A stretch of 64,000 nt of DNA from Bugula neritina (Eukaryota > Bryozoa > Gymnolaemata > Cheilostomatida > Bugulidae), in the NCBI GenBank assembly GCA_964035545.1, contig OZ037765.1, positions 17,044,698-17,108,697 on the forward strand, given 5' to 3'. This document shows positions 13,501-22,852 of this stretch, piece after piece (within the stretch, counting starts at the first letter, position 1; each line of letters opens with the position of its first letter). Made by a program: the position numbers and the translations under genes. The notes beneath the pieces were generated by a model. It worked only from the letters and a program-made list of their open reading frames with translations. It was not told the DNA's origin and did not search any database.

Positions 13501-16500
13501 ATCAATGGAAATAAAACTCATACAAGTTTATAGTCGCCATCCCTATGAAAAAATCCTTGATGAAAAGGGTTTTTGTTAAATCGGGCTAAAGACTTATTCA
13601 GATGGGGCAAAGGAGCAATTATGACTGGATGCTCTTCCTAGCATGACCAATGGCTTTCACTGGGTGCGAACCGTGACTTCGTGTTTACTAAGCAAACACT
13701 CTAACCCCTAGGGCCTAGACCATGGTTGCTCTCTATTTGATCAATGGAAATTGTTACATTCAAATGAAACCTCATGTCCCGGGTCAGACAGGTTCACCTA
13801 CTACTTATATCCAATAGATTTGATGCTCAAACATAAACTGCTTTATCCAATGCTCATCAGACCAGATGTAATTCAACAGGAAATCATTCTGTCTGAACAT
13901 GGTACAACTCGTGTTGGCAGTTATTCCATTCTCAATGAATTTAATTTTAAATATTTTTAATTCAATTATCACATCTCAACTCACTACTAATTCAGATTTA
14001 ATTATGAAGTATCTTAAAGCATCTGATTTGCAAAATAAGTATAACAAGGCATAACATTTATTACCATCGATTTTTATTTTAAAAACTGCTAAGCCTAGAC
14101 TTATGCCAATATATATTAATCTAATAAAATATTGTAACTAACTAAAAAAATTATAATATTGAACTTTGGTGTCTAATGAGTTGAATTAAGCAATTTTCAT
14201 TCAAATCAACTATGAGAACTTCTGGCTTCTTTATCAACCTAACACAGCCATTTAAACAATGGAAATACAGTGATTCAAATAGTATGTGTTCCCAGAGTTC
14301 AGATATATAAAATTACTGTTGAACAATGCATACCAATGCGCTTTTCAATCACAGACTTTCTCACCATCTCTAAATTCTTACTTCTGTGTGATTCTTTTCT
14401 CCGAGCCTATCAAAAATTAGCATGATATATTACACATATATGTGCAAACTATTGTGCAAAAGATCTTTAACAATGACAAAACATTAGAGCACAGTGAAAT
14501 GCTGAAGTGACTGAAATTTAATTTCATAACAAGTGTCTATTACCAATACAAAACTCGCCAAAAACAACCTTGCTTATTTTGTTGTAAGTCACTTGAATAT
14601 ACAATCCAAAAAGCAAACATAAAGTTTGTAATTTCTACACAACTATAGTACATAACAGTAACATGTGATTATTGTGAGCTGCATAAAATACATTCAAAGT
14701 AATTTTAAAAACTGTCTTCATAATTGAATTTTTTATAAGCCATAATTTTGAAATGTACTTAATGGCCAAACATTTGCTGCGTATAGAAAAAATCTATATA
14801 TCTAGTCACATTTAAAATTGCATGTGTATGAGTATTATATACACTAACTAAAACTACACTGTATCCATATTATACTACAATATATTCTAATTTAACTATT
14901 AATGTTAAGGTTACTTACAATTTCTTCAGGAGTTGCTTTAAATTCTGATAAATCATTGACTGTAAACTGAAAAGTAAGATGTATTAGAAAAACATCTTCC
15001 AGATTCACACGGCCTTCTATTAAATCACAAAAAAAAAATATAAAATACTTAAAACATAACAACATAATAAAATAGCATAAAAACAAAAGTCTCCTTCAAT
15101 AAACTCGGTTCTCAAAATTATTTTATTTTCAGCAGGAGCCCACATGTAGTCATAAGTGGTTATTAGTAGTTTGATTACTAGCAAAATAAATTTCTATTTG
15201 CATAACCAATTATAAAATAATTTTTCCCAAAACTTTATACAACCTGCTAAAATTTGAAAAGTAGAAATTACAATGTGAGATATGTTACAAACATAATTAT
15301 TTACTAATACTAAATTTTTAACAAGCTGCCTCGCACCTATTATTTGGAAAATACTCTTTTGTTGAGTTTACACTTTTCCCCTCAAAACATAACTTTAATA
15401 GTTTCTTTAAAAGAAGACAAATTCAACAGTATGTTTGGTGTTAACGAATGACAATTGGGTTAGTTATTAGCTCAAAGTGTTACATTCTAATTGGGGCTAT
15501 TTTAAAATTAAATGAGAGTAAAATGGAATAAAACTAATTTCAAGATTGCCTTTTATTCTCAATTAACCTCGATTAATTTTACTCAAATAATAAATTAAAT
15601 TAAATTCTTTCTGAAAACGCAATGTTTCATGAAAACTTTATATTTACAGGTTTTTCAACTTCAAACGAATAAAAATAAAAATAACATCACTCAAACAAAA
15701 GCTGCTTTTCAAGCACTTCTAATGTATATTAAGAGAAGCTATTAATTAATATTAATGATACTATCATGATAAGCAGAAACAACAATTAGCAGCAAATTTA
15801 ACCTGACTGTATAGTATTGATACTGGAATGCTTACGATTTTCATGGATATCAATAATTTTATAGACTTTCAACTACTTCACATGAATGCTGTTGGAAATT
15901 ATCTTCGGAATTATTCGACTACCCACAAAAATCATGATGCAATTTAGAGCATTCAGATAACTATAAATGTAAAGGTATAGGTGTCTACAATATAGACAAT
16001 ACTCAGTATTTTGGATTCTTGATTAATTTTTCTTAAATAAAAAAATCATTACAGATGGCACTCAAATTTTGAAATATATTTGCTATAAATCTGGCAATTT
16101 TCATTTCCATATACTCATTTTATTTTATTCAACTAAAAAAAAAATTTAAGGTAAACAGTAGTTATTTAATAAAAATATGTAGAGTGTAACATTGTCATAC
16201 ATTATTTTCAAAGGTTCTATTTTGTAATTGCTATTCAAGGTTTACACAGTGTAAGCATACCATTGTTAATTTAAAGACATTTTTTAACCATTTGTAGTAA
16301 TTTTGACCAAAATGTTTAAAATAAAAAATAGTTTTAAAACTAGCAAAGTTTTTTAATAATCTTACTATCTTAAAATTATTAATAACAGCAATGGGTTACT
16401 TATGACCACAGCACATTATTGTAAAATTGATTATGATTTATCTTGTAACTCACTTGATTACACATTTTAAAATTTGGATATTCATAAAAAAAACTCAATA

Positions 16501-16581
16501 ACTTACATCCCAATCAGGTTTTGTAGTTCTTTTAGATCCGCCTTTCATCTTTGAGTTTGAAGTTTTTGCTATCAATGACAT
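7564..16581 (-). CDS. Spindle and centriole-associated protein 1 (SPICE1)
   Basis: Fourteen exons read right to left: 16581-16507, 14966-14919, 14406-14334, 13349-13186, 12972-12905, 12647-12497, 12319-12034, 11108-11047, 10843-10685, 10343-10247, 10095-9965, 9190-8941, 8400-8315, 7641-7564. Phases agree throughout, predicting 575 residues (vertebrate SPICE1 is about 850). The N terminus carries the family signature: basic leader, WD, then V-N-D-L plus KATPEE, then the RRKESHRSKN block. The exon at 10843 encodes the conserved FTVSLIAVLHRMMSYF helix, followed by Glu/Gln-rich coiled coil in the next two exons, and the exon at 8400 gives the MTLEQRIDLL coiled segment. In vertebrates SPICE1 sits on centrioles and spindles and is needed for centriole duplication and chromosome congression. 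Donors of exons 6 and 10 were chosen by phase (GTAACA and GTACCA over nearby alternatives), so these edges are less sure. Introns hold a SINE and a MITE. Confidence 0.88.
7935..8224. mobile_element. PIF/Harbinger-like MITE, TAA target duplication
   Basis: This 290-bp element lies in the last intron of SPICE1. Its ends are inverted repeats: the left 39 bases (beginning AGGCCTGGCC) match the reverse complement of the right 39 bases at 35 positions. TAA flanks both sides (7932-7934 and 8225-8227), the 3-bp TWA-type duplication made by PIF/Harbinger transposases. It contains no transposase frame, so it is a non-autonomous miniature element. Confidence 0.85.
13513..13739 (-). mobile_element. tRNA-derived SINE, copy B
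   Basis: This lies in SPICE1 intron 3, in the same orientation as the gene. Read on the minus strand it has an A-box region (GGTCTAGG, with a short local duplication CTAGGCCCTAGG), a B-box-like GGTTCGCACCC, the family body, and the conserved 3' segment ending in TTTATAG and CTTG. A perfect 12-bp target duplication ATCAATGGAAAT flanks it (13501-13512 and 13740-13751), which fixes the ends. Confidence 0.88.
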
Positions 16582-17562
16582 TCTAATGTTAACTTCAAGC
16601 AGCACTATGCTCACAATGATTATGACCCAAATTAGTAACTAAAAATAAAACAAAATTGTACCTAATTTAGTGAAAACTATGATTTTCAATTATACATAAT
16701 CATACATTTTATAAAAGTTATTGATATTTTATATTAATATAAATGTTTTCTATTGTTATTCATATCTTAAAGTGAGACTATAAAACTATTCAAGTTTCTA
16801 AACTGAACAATAAAGGTAGGTGCGGAATTGCAGTTTTTAAAATAGTGCTAGTTCTAGGGTAAATGCAACATAACAAGTTATTTGATTGGGAAATAAAGCA
16901 ATTACACTCCAAAGTTATAAATTATAATCCCAACATATCTACAAATAAGGCTAATCAGGAAAAATGCCAATTTGAGTTATAATCAAATGTACTGTAAATA
17001 TGAACCCAAAACCTAAAATTCCTACAGAAATAAGATAAGCATTCAGCACTTGCAATAGTAAATGATGAAACTACAAGAGACAGCCAAAATATGGTAATAG
17101 CCACTAGACATGCTGCTCGTGGTGAAATTCTTGAACATTCAAAAACACTTAAGGTTATAGGAGTGCCTAATTTGGTTTACAGTAGGAAATTTGTGTGATT
17201 ACAGGTTTAGTGAATGTTATGCCAAATTGTTAATCTATGTGCCTTTTGGTGTCTCTAATGCTTATGGTTATTGGTGAGAAACTACATATCATGATAAACT
17301 AGTGAGGTTATATACATTATATCTTCGAACTTTGAAGTTCAAGGGTATTCACTAAATTTAATTCAAAGCTAAAAGTAATCACTAAAAGTAAAACTAAAAG
17401 TAAATATAAATAATCATATTATGAGTTTATAATTATTATCTTTATGGTTATCTAGTGACTGAGTAGTGTGTAGAACTGATCTACTTCTAGAATATGATCC
17501 AAGTCCAACTATAATCAACAAGAATAATGATACTCATAGTGTGAATTACTGAAAGTGAATAT
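16582..17562. other. SPICE1 upstream region
   Basis: This AT-rich non-coding DNA upstream of the SPICE1 start codon should contain its 5' untranslated region and promoter. I see no clear TATA box or CpG-rich core and no reading frame. With 22853-23672 it forms the roughly 1.8-kb spacer between the divergent SPICE1 and PPIE genes into which the LTR element inserted. Confidence 0.5.
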
Positions 17563-17905
17563 TGTTGTGAGTTTTAGCACAATTATCAAGCGTGGATTGC
17601 CTGCGTATTTAGTTTCAATTTAACTAGCAACTACTAACAGAGCTTGCGTACGATAACCTTTATTTAATTCGATAAACATAATTATAACAGTATGTCAAAA
17701 CCACAATACATCAATCAATTATAACACGTCTTACTACTACGAGCCCCTGCTCTCAACACACATGGTTTCTGCTAGCTAACCCGCGAACAGTCACTTGACC
17801 GGAACCTTGTCTTCCGGTCCTTCTGATTGGATAGTAAAACATAGTTATAAGTATTCCCAAACAGGAGGAGACAAATGCATTATTATGCTACGTAATCCCA
17901 TTACA
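17563..17905 (-). repeat. 3' LTR of the retrotransposon
   Basis: This 343-bp LTR is identical to the one at 22510-22852 except at 17713 (A here, C at 22660). Read on the minus strand it begins TGTAATGG, carries a CCAAT-type motif (CCAATCAG) and an AATAAA (17664-17659), and ends CTCACAACA. The polypurine tract abuts it at 17906. Confidence 0.95.
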
Positions 17906-17916
17906 CCGCCCCCTCC
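17906..17916 (-). other. Polypurine tract
   Basis: On the minus strand GGAGGGGGCGG lies directly next to the start of the 3' LTR. This is where the plus-strand primer of an LTR retroelement is expected. One C interrupts the purine run. Confidence 0.8.
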
Positions 17917-18181
17917 AGCAGAAAGCCATACTTTCTGATAAAAACAGAAATAGTATAATAATGCAAAAATAACATAAGTAAAGAAACCCACAAAGAGAAA
18001 GAAGAGAAATATCAAATGTGCGACATATATAAACATATAAGTAAGATACGGATAGCCAGCGTACAACTGGCCAGCTATGAAGAGAGAGTCCTGGATCGTA
18101 GGTCATTAGCAGTCAAGCATTTACACGATCACAACGTAGTATCCCGGGAAAATGCGGGATAGAATTGCCAACTGTCAGCTC

Positions 18182-19081
18182 CTACTTTCGTAGGGATTCG
18201 ATCCGGTGTCGTGCCTGCCGTGCACGTAGCCTACGCTTTAGGTGTCCTACTGAGCCCTTCAATTCACTAAGGCCCATGGTGGTACTGAGTAGGTCGGGAG
18301 CCAACTGGGTGAGTTCATCCTGTAACCATGAGAGTCTTTCTTCGACGGTTGCTAGTCGGGTAGGCCTGGTTGGGGTTGGCGTCGCTTCTCCTGGAGAGTC
18401 TGATGCTTCCATAGGGGTATTGTCTAGCCGCGGTATGATTGCGGCGACCGTTTTCACCATAGGGGACTTTTGACGGGCGGCTGTTAGTAATGTATAAAAT
18501 CCGGAGGATAATGCGGCCCAGGTTAAAGCCTTCTTAACCATTGGTTTGACCGCTTCTAGGTATTGGTCGTAGTTGTCCGCGTCTACTACATAGCCCTCGC
18601 CCGCGAAACAGTCCATCATATGAGCCAGGACAGGGTATGGGTACACGTCGTGAAATCCACACGGACAAAACCGTAGCAGGAAGTGTGCATTCACATGCAG
18701 CCGTAGTCCTTGGTGTGAGGGAAGCTCTTCGTAACACACGTGGCAGGTGTGTTGTGACCTACTCGGTCCCCAGGCTTCTTCAATTTGCCGCTCCGCTCGT
18801 CGCGACACCCATCTGTGTCTTCGACGCAGCACCGCGGGCAGTCCGTTGTCCATTTCCGGTCCGTTATCCAAGGAGGAGAGAGAGTGTAGGTCCTGTGACC
18901 CAGAGTTGGTCGATCGAGTGTGATCTGCAAGAGTATAACAGTGTGAGAGGGTACACTGAGTACAACCGGCGTATACAGCCTGGTGGGTACTTAACTCAAC
19001 TAGACACTCGTGAGACTCAGTTAATGAATAGTTGATCGAAAACACACACTGCCGTAACAGACTGTTAAGTCTTAGAGTCAA
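18182..19081 (-). CDS. Third ORF of the LTR element: C2H2-type zinc-finger protein
   Basis: A 299-residue intact frame lies downstream of the protease/integrase frame, where an envelope gene sits in errantiviruses. It has neither signal peptide nor transmembrane segment, so it is not an envelope. Residues 113-133 fit a C2H2 finger (C113-x2-C116-x12-H129-x3-H133). A second cluster follows at once (C139, C141, H154, C158), with aromatic and acidic residues after it. The C-terminal 70 residues are Pro/Thr-rich and then Leu/Arg-rich, possibly coiled. Residues before about 77 may be untranslated, since M77 is an alternative start. How it is expressed (splicing, internal start) cannot be seen. It may bind nucleic acid or the element's own RNA or particles; that is inference. 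Confidence 0.7.
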   Translation of the reverse strand: MTLRLNSLLRQCVFSINYSLTESHECLVELSTHQAVYAGCTQCTLSHCYTLADHTRSTNSGSQDLHSLSSLDNGPEMDNGLPAVLRRRHRWVSRRAERQIEEAWGPSRSQHTCHVCYEELPSHQGLRLHVNAHFLLRFCPCGFHDVYPYPVLAHMMDCFAGEGYVVDADNYDQYLEAVKPMVKKALTWAALSSGFYTLLTAARQKSPMVKTVAAIIPRLDNTPMEASDSPGEATPTPTRPTRLATVEERLSWLQDELTQLAPDLLSTTMGLSELKGSVGHLKRRLRARQARHRIESLRK

Positions 19082-19239
19082 TGTGAATTCTCACCACTAA
19101 AAATCATTACCGAGTCTCCAGCTTACTCTATTATAGTTAAGCTGATTAATACAGTTTAGTTCTCGTACCAAAAACATAACTAACTCACCCCTCGATTCTT
19201 GGCAAGCCATTGTGAATGAGAGTGGTATGTTTATGAATT

Positions 19240-21648
19240 CTACGTACGTCTACTCAAAGCTGTATTAATGTGGTGAAAGAGCGAGCAGCGTGGTTGTGAA
19301 ACGTGACTATGACTTATTACCTCCGGCGTATGAATCTTATTTGAATTTCCGCCGAGGCAAAAGTTGATATTTTCGTGGTGCTCACAACTCCCACGCTCTG
19401 CTCTCTTTCCCTCACGGCGTCTTGTAGGACGTTTGACCGCGCCCTTAACGGAACGTGGTAAGTCCTTGCGATACGCGGGGCCTGGCTTAGGACACCGTTT
19501 CCGAGGTGTCGTCACTAACCAAGGCGGTTTACGCACCCGTGGACGGTCACGTCGCTTGGGTGGTGCCTCCAGCCAGTTTGTGACAAATGGAGCTTTCCTA
19601 GCATCCCCGTTCAGAGCCTGGGGAAGTGTTGTCTCCAGCCATGGTGGTTTACGCACCCGTGGACGGTCACGTCTCACAGGTGGTGCTTCCAGCCAATTTG
19701 TGCCAAATGGAGCTTTCCCAGTAGCTCCGCACGGAGCCCCTCCCTTGGGGGGTTTTTGCACTTCCGGGTCGGTTCCTGACCTAGGAAGTGGCGGTTTGCA
19801 CGCTAACGGCGGTGAGCGCACTTCCCTGAACGGGTGTGGCTTTTCCTGCCTCGCCACTGCTTTGGGTTGCATCCTAGGCGGTTTGTCGACCAGGTTAACA
19901 GTCTCCGTCTGCCCGGGTCTTTCTGCACTTTGCCTTCGCCGCCCTACTTCGTCAGTAGGGGGGCCGTGCTTACTGACCCGGCAGACTCCGCACTGCCCAA
20001 CTCTGCGTCGTACATCACGCTCCATGTGAGGCCAATACCACCAGAGTTGTAGTTCGGTGAACACCTGTTGGGCTCCCCCGTGAGCTTGTTGGTGTACCTC
20101 TTCTATCAACTCTTGGCGGATGGCGGCAGGACAGAGGGTCCTCTCCTGGTCTGGCTGGTGGTGGTTATCGGCCAAAGATATAGTCAGTAGACCATCCGGC
20201 CCGATCCGCAGTGCATTCCAACGTCGGCAGTACAGCTGCCACTCAGCGCAGCCCTGCTTCCGTTGTCTGTCACTAGGTCGTCGCCCTTCCTGTTTCATTC
20301 GATAGACGTCGGCTACCACCCCCGGAATAATTTCCTGGAGGTGTCCTGGCTCCTTGACGCCATCGGTTGAGACAGGTTCGGCGTGGGGGTCCTGTGCCAC
20401 TTCTGGGGGCATGTCAGGGTCCCCAAGGTGAGGTGTAGCCTCGGTTTTGTGTAGTGACGTGGCCGTCTCTGGGCGCTGTTCGTCATCCACGCAACCGTCT
20501 GATGTTCTCCCACGGGTCTCCTGGCTGTGGAGTGAGGCAGTCCTTCGCCCGAAGGGCGGCTTCTCTAGAGGACTTTTCGTCGCGGTTTCCCGCGATGGCC
20601 TGCTGTCATCTTCTTGAACAGAAGGAGTACAGCTTGGTGGAGAGGTGGGTGGTAGGCTCACTGGTTCTGAGGGGGAGTGGAGGCATGGCACCGAGGTCTT
20701 TCCTTTCCGTGTCAGCTGGTTAGAGCTGCGGACAGGTGGGACTTTCGGGTGCGCGCTCTCTACAGCTCCTGGCTTGGAGGTACGGCCACCGTCTACCTTG
20801 CGGTGAACGGTGCCCCGGGAGTGGCCAGGCATAGTACAAGTACGTACTACCGGCTCTTCTCCCGTTAGGGGATGGCCAAACTTATCGACACAGACGAGCT
20901 CCCTGCCGCCCATAATCATCGCAGATTTACCAAAATCGATGCGACATCCGTGTCGTTGTAAGAATGGCATCCCCAGGATGGCGTCCTCCTGGAGTTGTCC
21001 AACTATGAACCTTTCCTGGATGGTCTGGTCACAGACGCTCCGAGGGAGTTCAATGATACCGTAGAAGGGGATGCACGACCCGTCTGCCAGGGTGCCATGA
21101 TCACCTTCGTACGGTTCCAACCTGCTTCGGATCTGAGCACTGAGTGTGTCGAAGAATCGACGACCCAGGAGGTTGGTGGTACAGCCCGTGTCCAACAGAT
21201 ATCTGGCAGGTTTGCCGGCTATCTGTCCTGGTAGAAACAGGCTGCTCTCGTGGGGATGTAGTGGTATCTTGGGTGACCTCATCTCCCTCGCCTTGGCGGA
21301 GGGGTTAGGTTCTTGACGACGACTCGGGACCAGCTGCCGAGGGGGTGGCGCCGCGCCTTGCGGCGTTTGGGCACCTTTCCTCGCAGACTCTGCGGTCCGT
21401 CGTTTGTCAAACCTGTTGCGGGGTGGCATTGAGAACACCGGCGGCGAGCGGCTTGTACAGCCTGCTTGCCGTCCTGGTGGCCGTTCCGCAAGGTCCCGGA
21501 CGGGTGTCCGGCGTGGCGGACGCCACTGTGTCCTCCCTTGGGGTTTTAATGGCGGCCCGCCGGATGTGGGAGCATCCGCGGGCCGTCGTAGTTTAACCCT
21601 GGTTGAAGTTGGGGACAGTGTTTCTGGAAGTGTCCTGGTCTTCCGCAC
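19240..21648 (-). CDS. Protease plus integrase zinc-finger frame (deleted pol) of the LTR element
   Basis: An intact frame of 802 codons is reached from gag by a -1 frameshift at 21591-21597, so its effective start is about codon 20. Residues 148-240 form a retropepsin: the active-site DTG at 153-155 inside LLDTGCTTNLLG, and the late ILGMPF motif at 224-229. A Pro/Ser/Arg-rich linker of about 200 residues then stands where RT and RNase H should be. Residues 440-560 are recognisable again as the tether and zinc-binding domain of a Gypsy integrase: H519-x3-H523-x29-C553-x2-C556 with the WYWP motif between. The DDE core is missing; the C terminus is another Pro/Arg-rich stretch with a 40-residue duplication. 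With no stop or frame break in a pol that has lost its enzymes, the shortened form was probably established before this insertion. Confidence 0.88.
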   Translation of the reverse strand: MRKTRTLPETLSPTSTRVKLRRPADAPTSGGPPLKPQGRTQWRPPRRTPVRDLAERPPGRQAGCTSRSPPVFSMPPRNRFDKRRTAESARKGAQTPQGAAPPPRQLVPSRRQEPNPSAKAREMRSPKIPLHPHESSLFLPGQIAGKPARYLLDTGCTTNLLGRRFFDTLSAQIRSRLEPYEGDHGTLADGSCIPFYGIIELPRSVCDQTIQERFIVGQLQEDAILGMPFLQRHGCRIDFGKSAMIMGGRELVCVDKFGHPLTGEEPVVRTCTMPGHSRGTVHRKVDGGRTSKPGAVESAHPKVPPVRSSNQLTRKGKTSVPCLHSPSEPVSLPPTSPPSCTPSVQEDDSRPSRETATKSPLEKPPFGRRTASLHSQETRGRTSDGCVDDEQRPETATSLHKTEATPHLGDPDMPPEVAQDPHAEPVSTDGVKEPGHLQEIIPGVVADVYRMKQEGRRPSDRQRKQGCAEWQLYCRRWNALRIGPDGLLTISLADNHHQPDQERTLCPAAIRQELIEEVHQQAHGGAQQVFTELQLWWYWPHMERDVRRRVGQCGVCRVSKHGPPTDEVGRRRQSAERPGQTETVNLVDKPPRMQPKAVARQEKPHPFREVRSPPLACKPPLPRSGTDPEVQKPPKGGAPCGATGKAPFGTNWLEAPPVRRDRPRVRKPPWLETTLPQALNGDARKAPFVTNWLEAPPKRRDRPRVRKPPWLVTTPRKRCPKPGPAYRKDLPRSVKGAVKRPTRRREGKRAERGSCEHHENINFCLGGNSNKIHTPEVISHSHVSQPRCSLFHHINTALSRRT
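19521..19714 (-). repeat. 120-bp tandem duplication inside the pol frame
   Basis: Bases around 19521-19594 recur exactly 120 bp later at 19641-19714 with few changes. The period is 40 codons, so the reading frame is kept and the protein repeats a block containing NWLEAPP and RPRVRKPPWL. It lies in the Pro/Arg-rich C-terminal part. Confidence 0.85.
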
Positions 21649-22475
21649 CCCCAGCAGGAGGGGTGTCCCCTACTAGGCGACTGCACCGGTGGCCCGTCAA
21701 GCTCACTGGTGATGCCTAGCTGGCTTTCCAAGGCGGAGACCAGTTCGGCTAGCACGTCGGTCATTTGTGCGACCTGTGATGCCACCGTCATCTGCGTCAC
21801 CTTGGCTACCGCTGGAGTTTCCGCGTGAGACGCGGTAGGAGCAGCGGAGGGCTCCATGTCCACCTGACGAGAAGTCACACGGCTCCGGTGCAGCTGGCTG
21901 GCCAGGAGGTAAGCCTCCCCTTCTGCCAGCGCACCTTCGACCGTGGTGACTCCCCTCGCCAAGAGTTGGTGATGGAGTCCCAAGTCGTTGATGGACTGCA
22001 CGAAGGCATCATAGGTATACCTCTCACGGTTTACTGGCGGCAGATCGCGGAACGCAATTTGTGCCAGTCTCATGACCGTGGTAGCGTGCTCTTGCAGCGG
22101 CGTGTGAGGATCACGCGGTAGTCTTTGGAGACGGGCCCGCGCATCCACAGCGGAGATACCAAAACGGGCCCGCAGGGAAGCAAAGATGCCGTCAATGTCT
22201 GGTCCCACTCCGTACGGCTTGGCTTTGTCTGACAGCGCCATCCTGAGCTTGAGCAATGCTATTCTAGGTGGCCATTGTGCAACTTCCATTACATCTTGGA
22301 ATTCCTGAACGAATTGCTCCACCGGCTCTTCACCTGAGAAGGTGGGTACCCTCAGCTGGTACTTCTCTTCGTAACATTCCCTATGTACTCGCACTTCTGG
22401 TTCTATAGGTATAGCAATGTTATCTTCCTCACCTTCATTCCTCCGAAGGGGTAGCTCTGTGCCTCTTTCTGTCAT
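21546..22475 (-). CDS. Gag of the LTR element
   Basis: The frame has 309 residues. The first 230 or so contain a capsid-like region of the Gypsy type, from FSGEEPVEQFVQEFQ through WPPRIALLKLRMALSDKA to the RARFG segment. Residues 274-287 form one CCHC zinc knuckle (C-x2-C-x4-H-x4-C) of the RNA-binding nucleocapsid. The stop codon at 21546 lies inside the frameshift hairpin, 103 bases past the first ATG of the overlapping pol frame. The start is the first ATG after the 5' LTR and primer-binding site (15 bases from the latter). No disabling change is visible. Confidence 0.9.
   Translation of the reverse strand: MTERGTELPLRRNEGEEDNIAIPIEPEVRVHRECYEEKYQLRVPTFSGEEPVEQFVQEFQDVMEVAQWPPRIALLKLRMALSDKAKPYGVGPDIDGIFASLRARFGISAVDARARLQRLPRDPHTPLQEHATTVMRLAQIAFRDLPPVNRERYTYDAFVQSINDLGLHHQLLARGVTTVEGALAEGEAYLLASQLHRSRVTSRQVDMEPSAAPTASHAETPAVAKVTQMTVASQVAQMTDVLAELVSALESQLGITSELDGPPVQSPSRGHPSCWGCGRPGHFQKHCPQLQPGLNYDGPRMLPHPAGRH
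21554..21597 (-). promoter_or_regulatory. -1 ribosomal frameshift signal between gag and pol
   Basis: On the minus strand the heptamer GTTAAAC (21597-21591) is in the required phase: gag codons 294-295 are TTA AAC, preceded by G. The pol frame is the -1 frame. After a 6-nt spacer (TACGAC) comes a strong hairpin: GGCCCGC+GGAT (21584-21574) pairs with ATCC (21565-21562) and GCGGGCC (21560-21554), with one bulged G at 21561 and an 8-nt loop. Heptamer, spacing and stem match known -1 signals; the same heptamer is used by arteriviruses. Confidence 0.88.
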
Positions 22476-22490
22476 CTTGAAATACGCGAA

Positions 22491-22508
22491 ATCCCACTGC
22501 TGCCACCA
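22491..22508 (-). other. tRNA primer-binding site
   Basis: On the minus strand TGGTGGCAGCAGTGGGAT starts one base inside the 5' LTR boundary. It is complementary to a tRNA 3' end of the form TGCTGCCA plus CCA, with the end of a T arm. The matching tRNA cannot be named with certainty; a leucine tRNA is possible. Confidence 0.75.
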
Positions 22509-22509
22509 C

Positions 22510-22852
22510 TGTTGTGAGTTTTAGCACAATTATCAAGCGTGGATTGCCTGCGTATTTAGTTTCAATTTAACTAGCAACTACTAACAGAGCTTGCGTACGA
22601 TAACCTTTATTTAATTCGATAAACATAATTATAACAGTATGTCAAAACCACAATACATCCATCAATTATAACACGTCTTACTACTACGAGCCCCTGCTCT
22701 CAACACACATGGTTTCTGCTAGCTAACCCGCGAACAGTCACTTGACCGGAACCTTGTCTTCCGGTCCTTCTGATTGGATAGTAAAACATAGTTATAAGTA
22801 TTCCCAAACAGGAGGAGACAAATGCATTATTATGCTACGTAATCCCATTACA
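22510..22852 (-). repeat. 5' LTR of the retrotransposon
   Basis: This is the promoter-side LTR in element orientation, 343 bp, TG...CA ends, with AATAAA on the minus strand at 22611-22606. It differs from the other LTR only at 22660. Confidence 0.95.

Larger units (their letters stand above)
17563..22852 (-). mobile_element. Non-autonomous Gypsy-like LTR retrotransposon without RT or integrase core
   Basis: This is a complete 5290-bp element in minus orientation, clearly richer in G+C than the DNA around it. Its 343-bp LTRs (TG...CA ends) are flanked by ATAT (17559-17562 and 22853-22856). From its 5' end: LTR, primer-binding site, gag (22475-21546), -1 frameshift signal, second frame with retropepsin and integrase H2C2 zinc finger (to 19240), a separate zinc-finger frame (19081-18182), non-coding DNA, polypurine tract, LTR. 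The internal region lacks any reverse transcriptase, RNase H or DDE integrase core. It must therefore be moved by enzymes from another element, while apparently able to make its own Gag and protease. The order and motifs point to the Ty3/Gypsy group; the exact clade is not clear. Confidence 0.93.

Noticed and set aside
18182-19081. Envelope gene (infectious retrovirus)
   Set aside because: The third frame has no signal peptide, fusion peptide or transmembrane segment; it has zinc-finger motifs instead.
18637-22121. Many open frames on the plus strand across the retrotransposon
   Set aside because: They are shadows of the G+C-rich minus-strand gag, pol and zinc-finger frames and carry no motifs.
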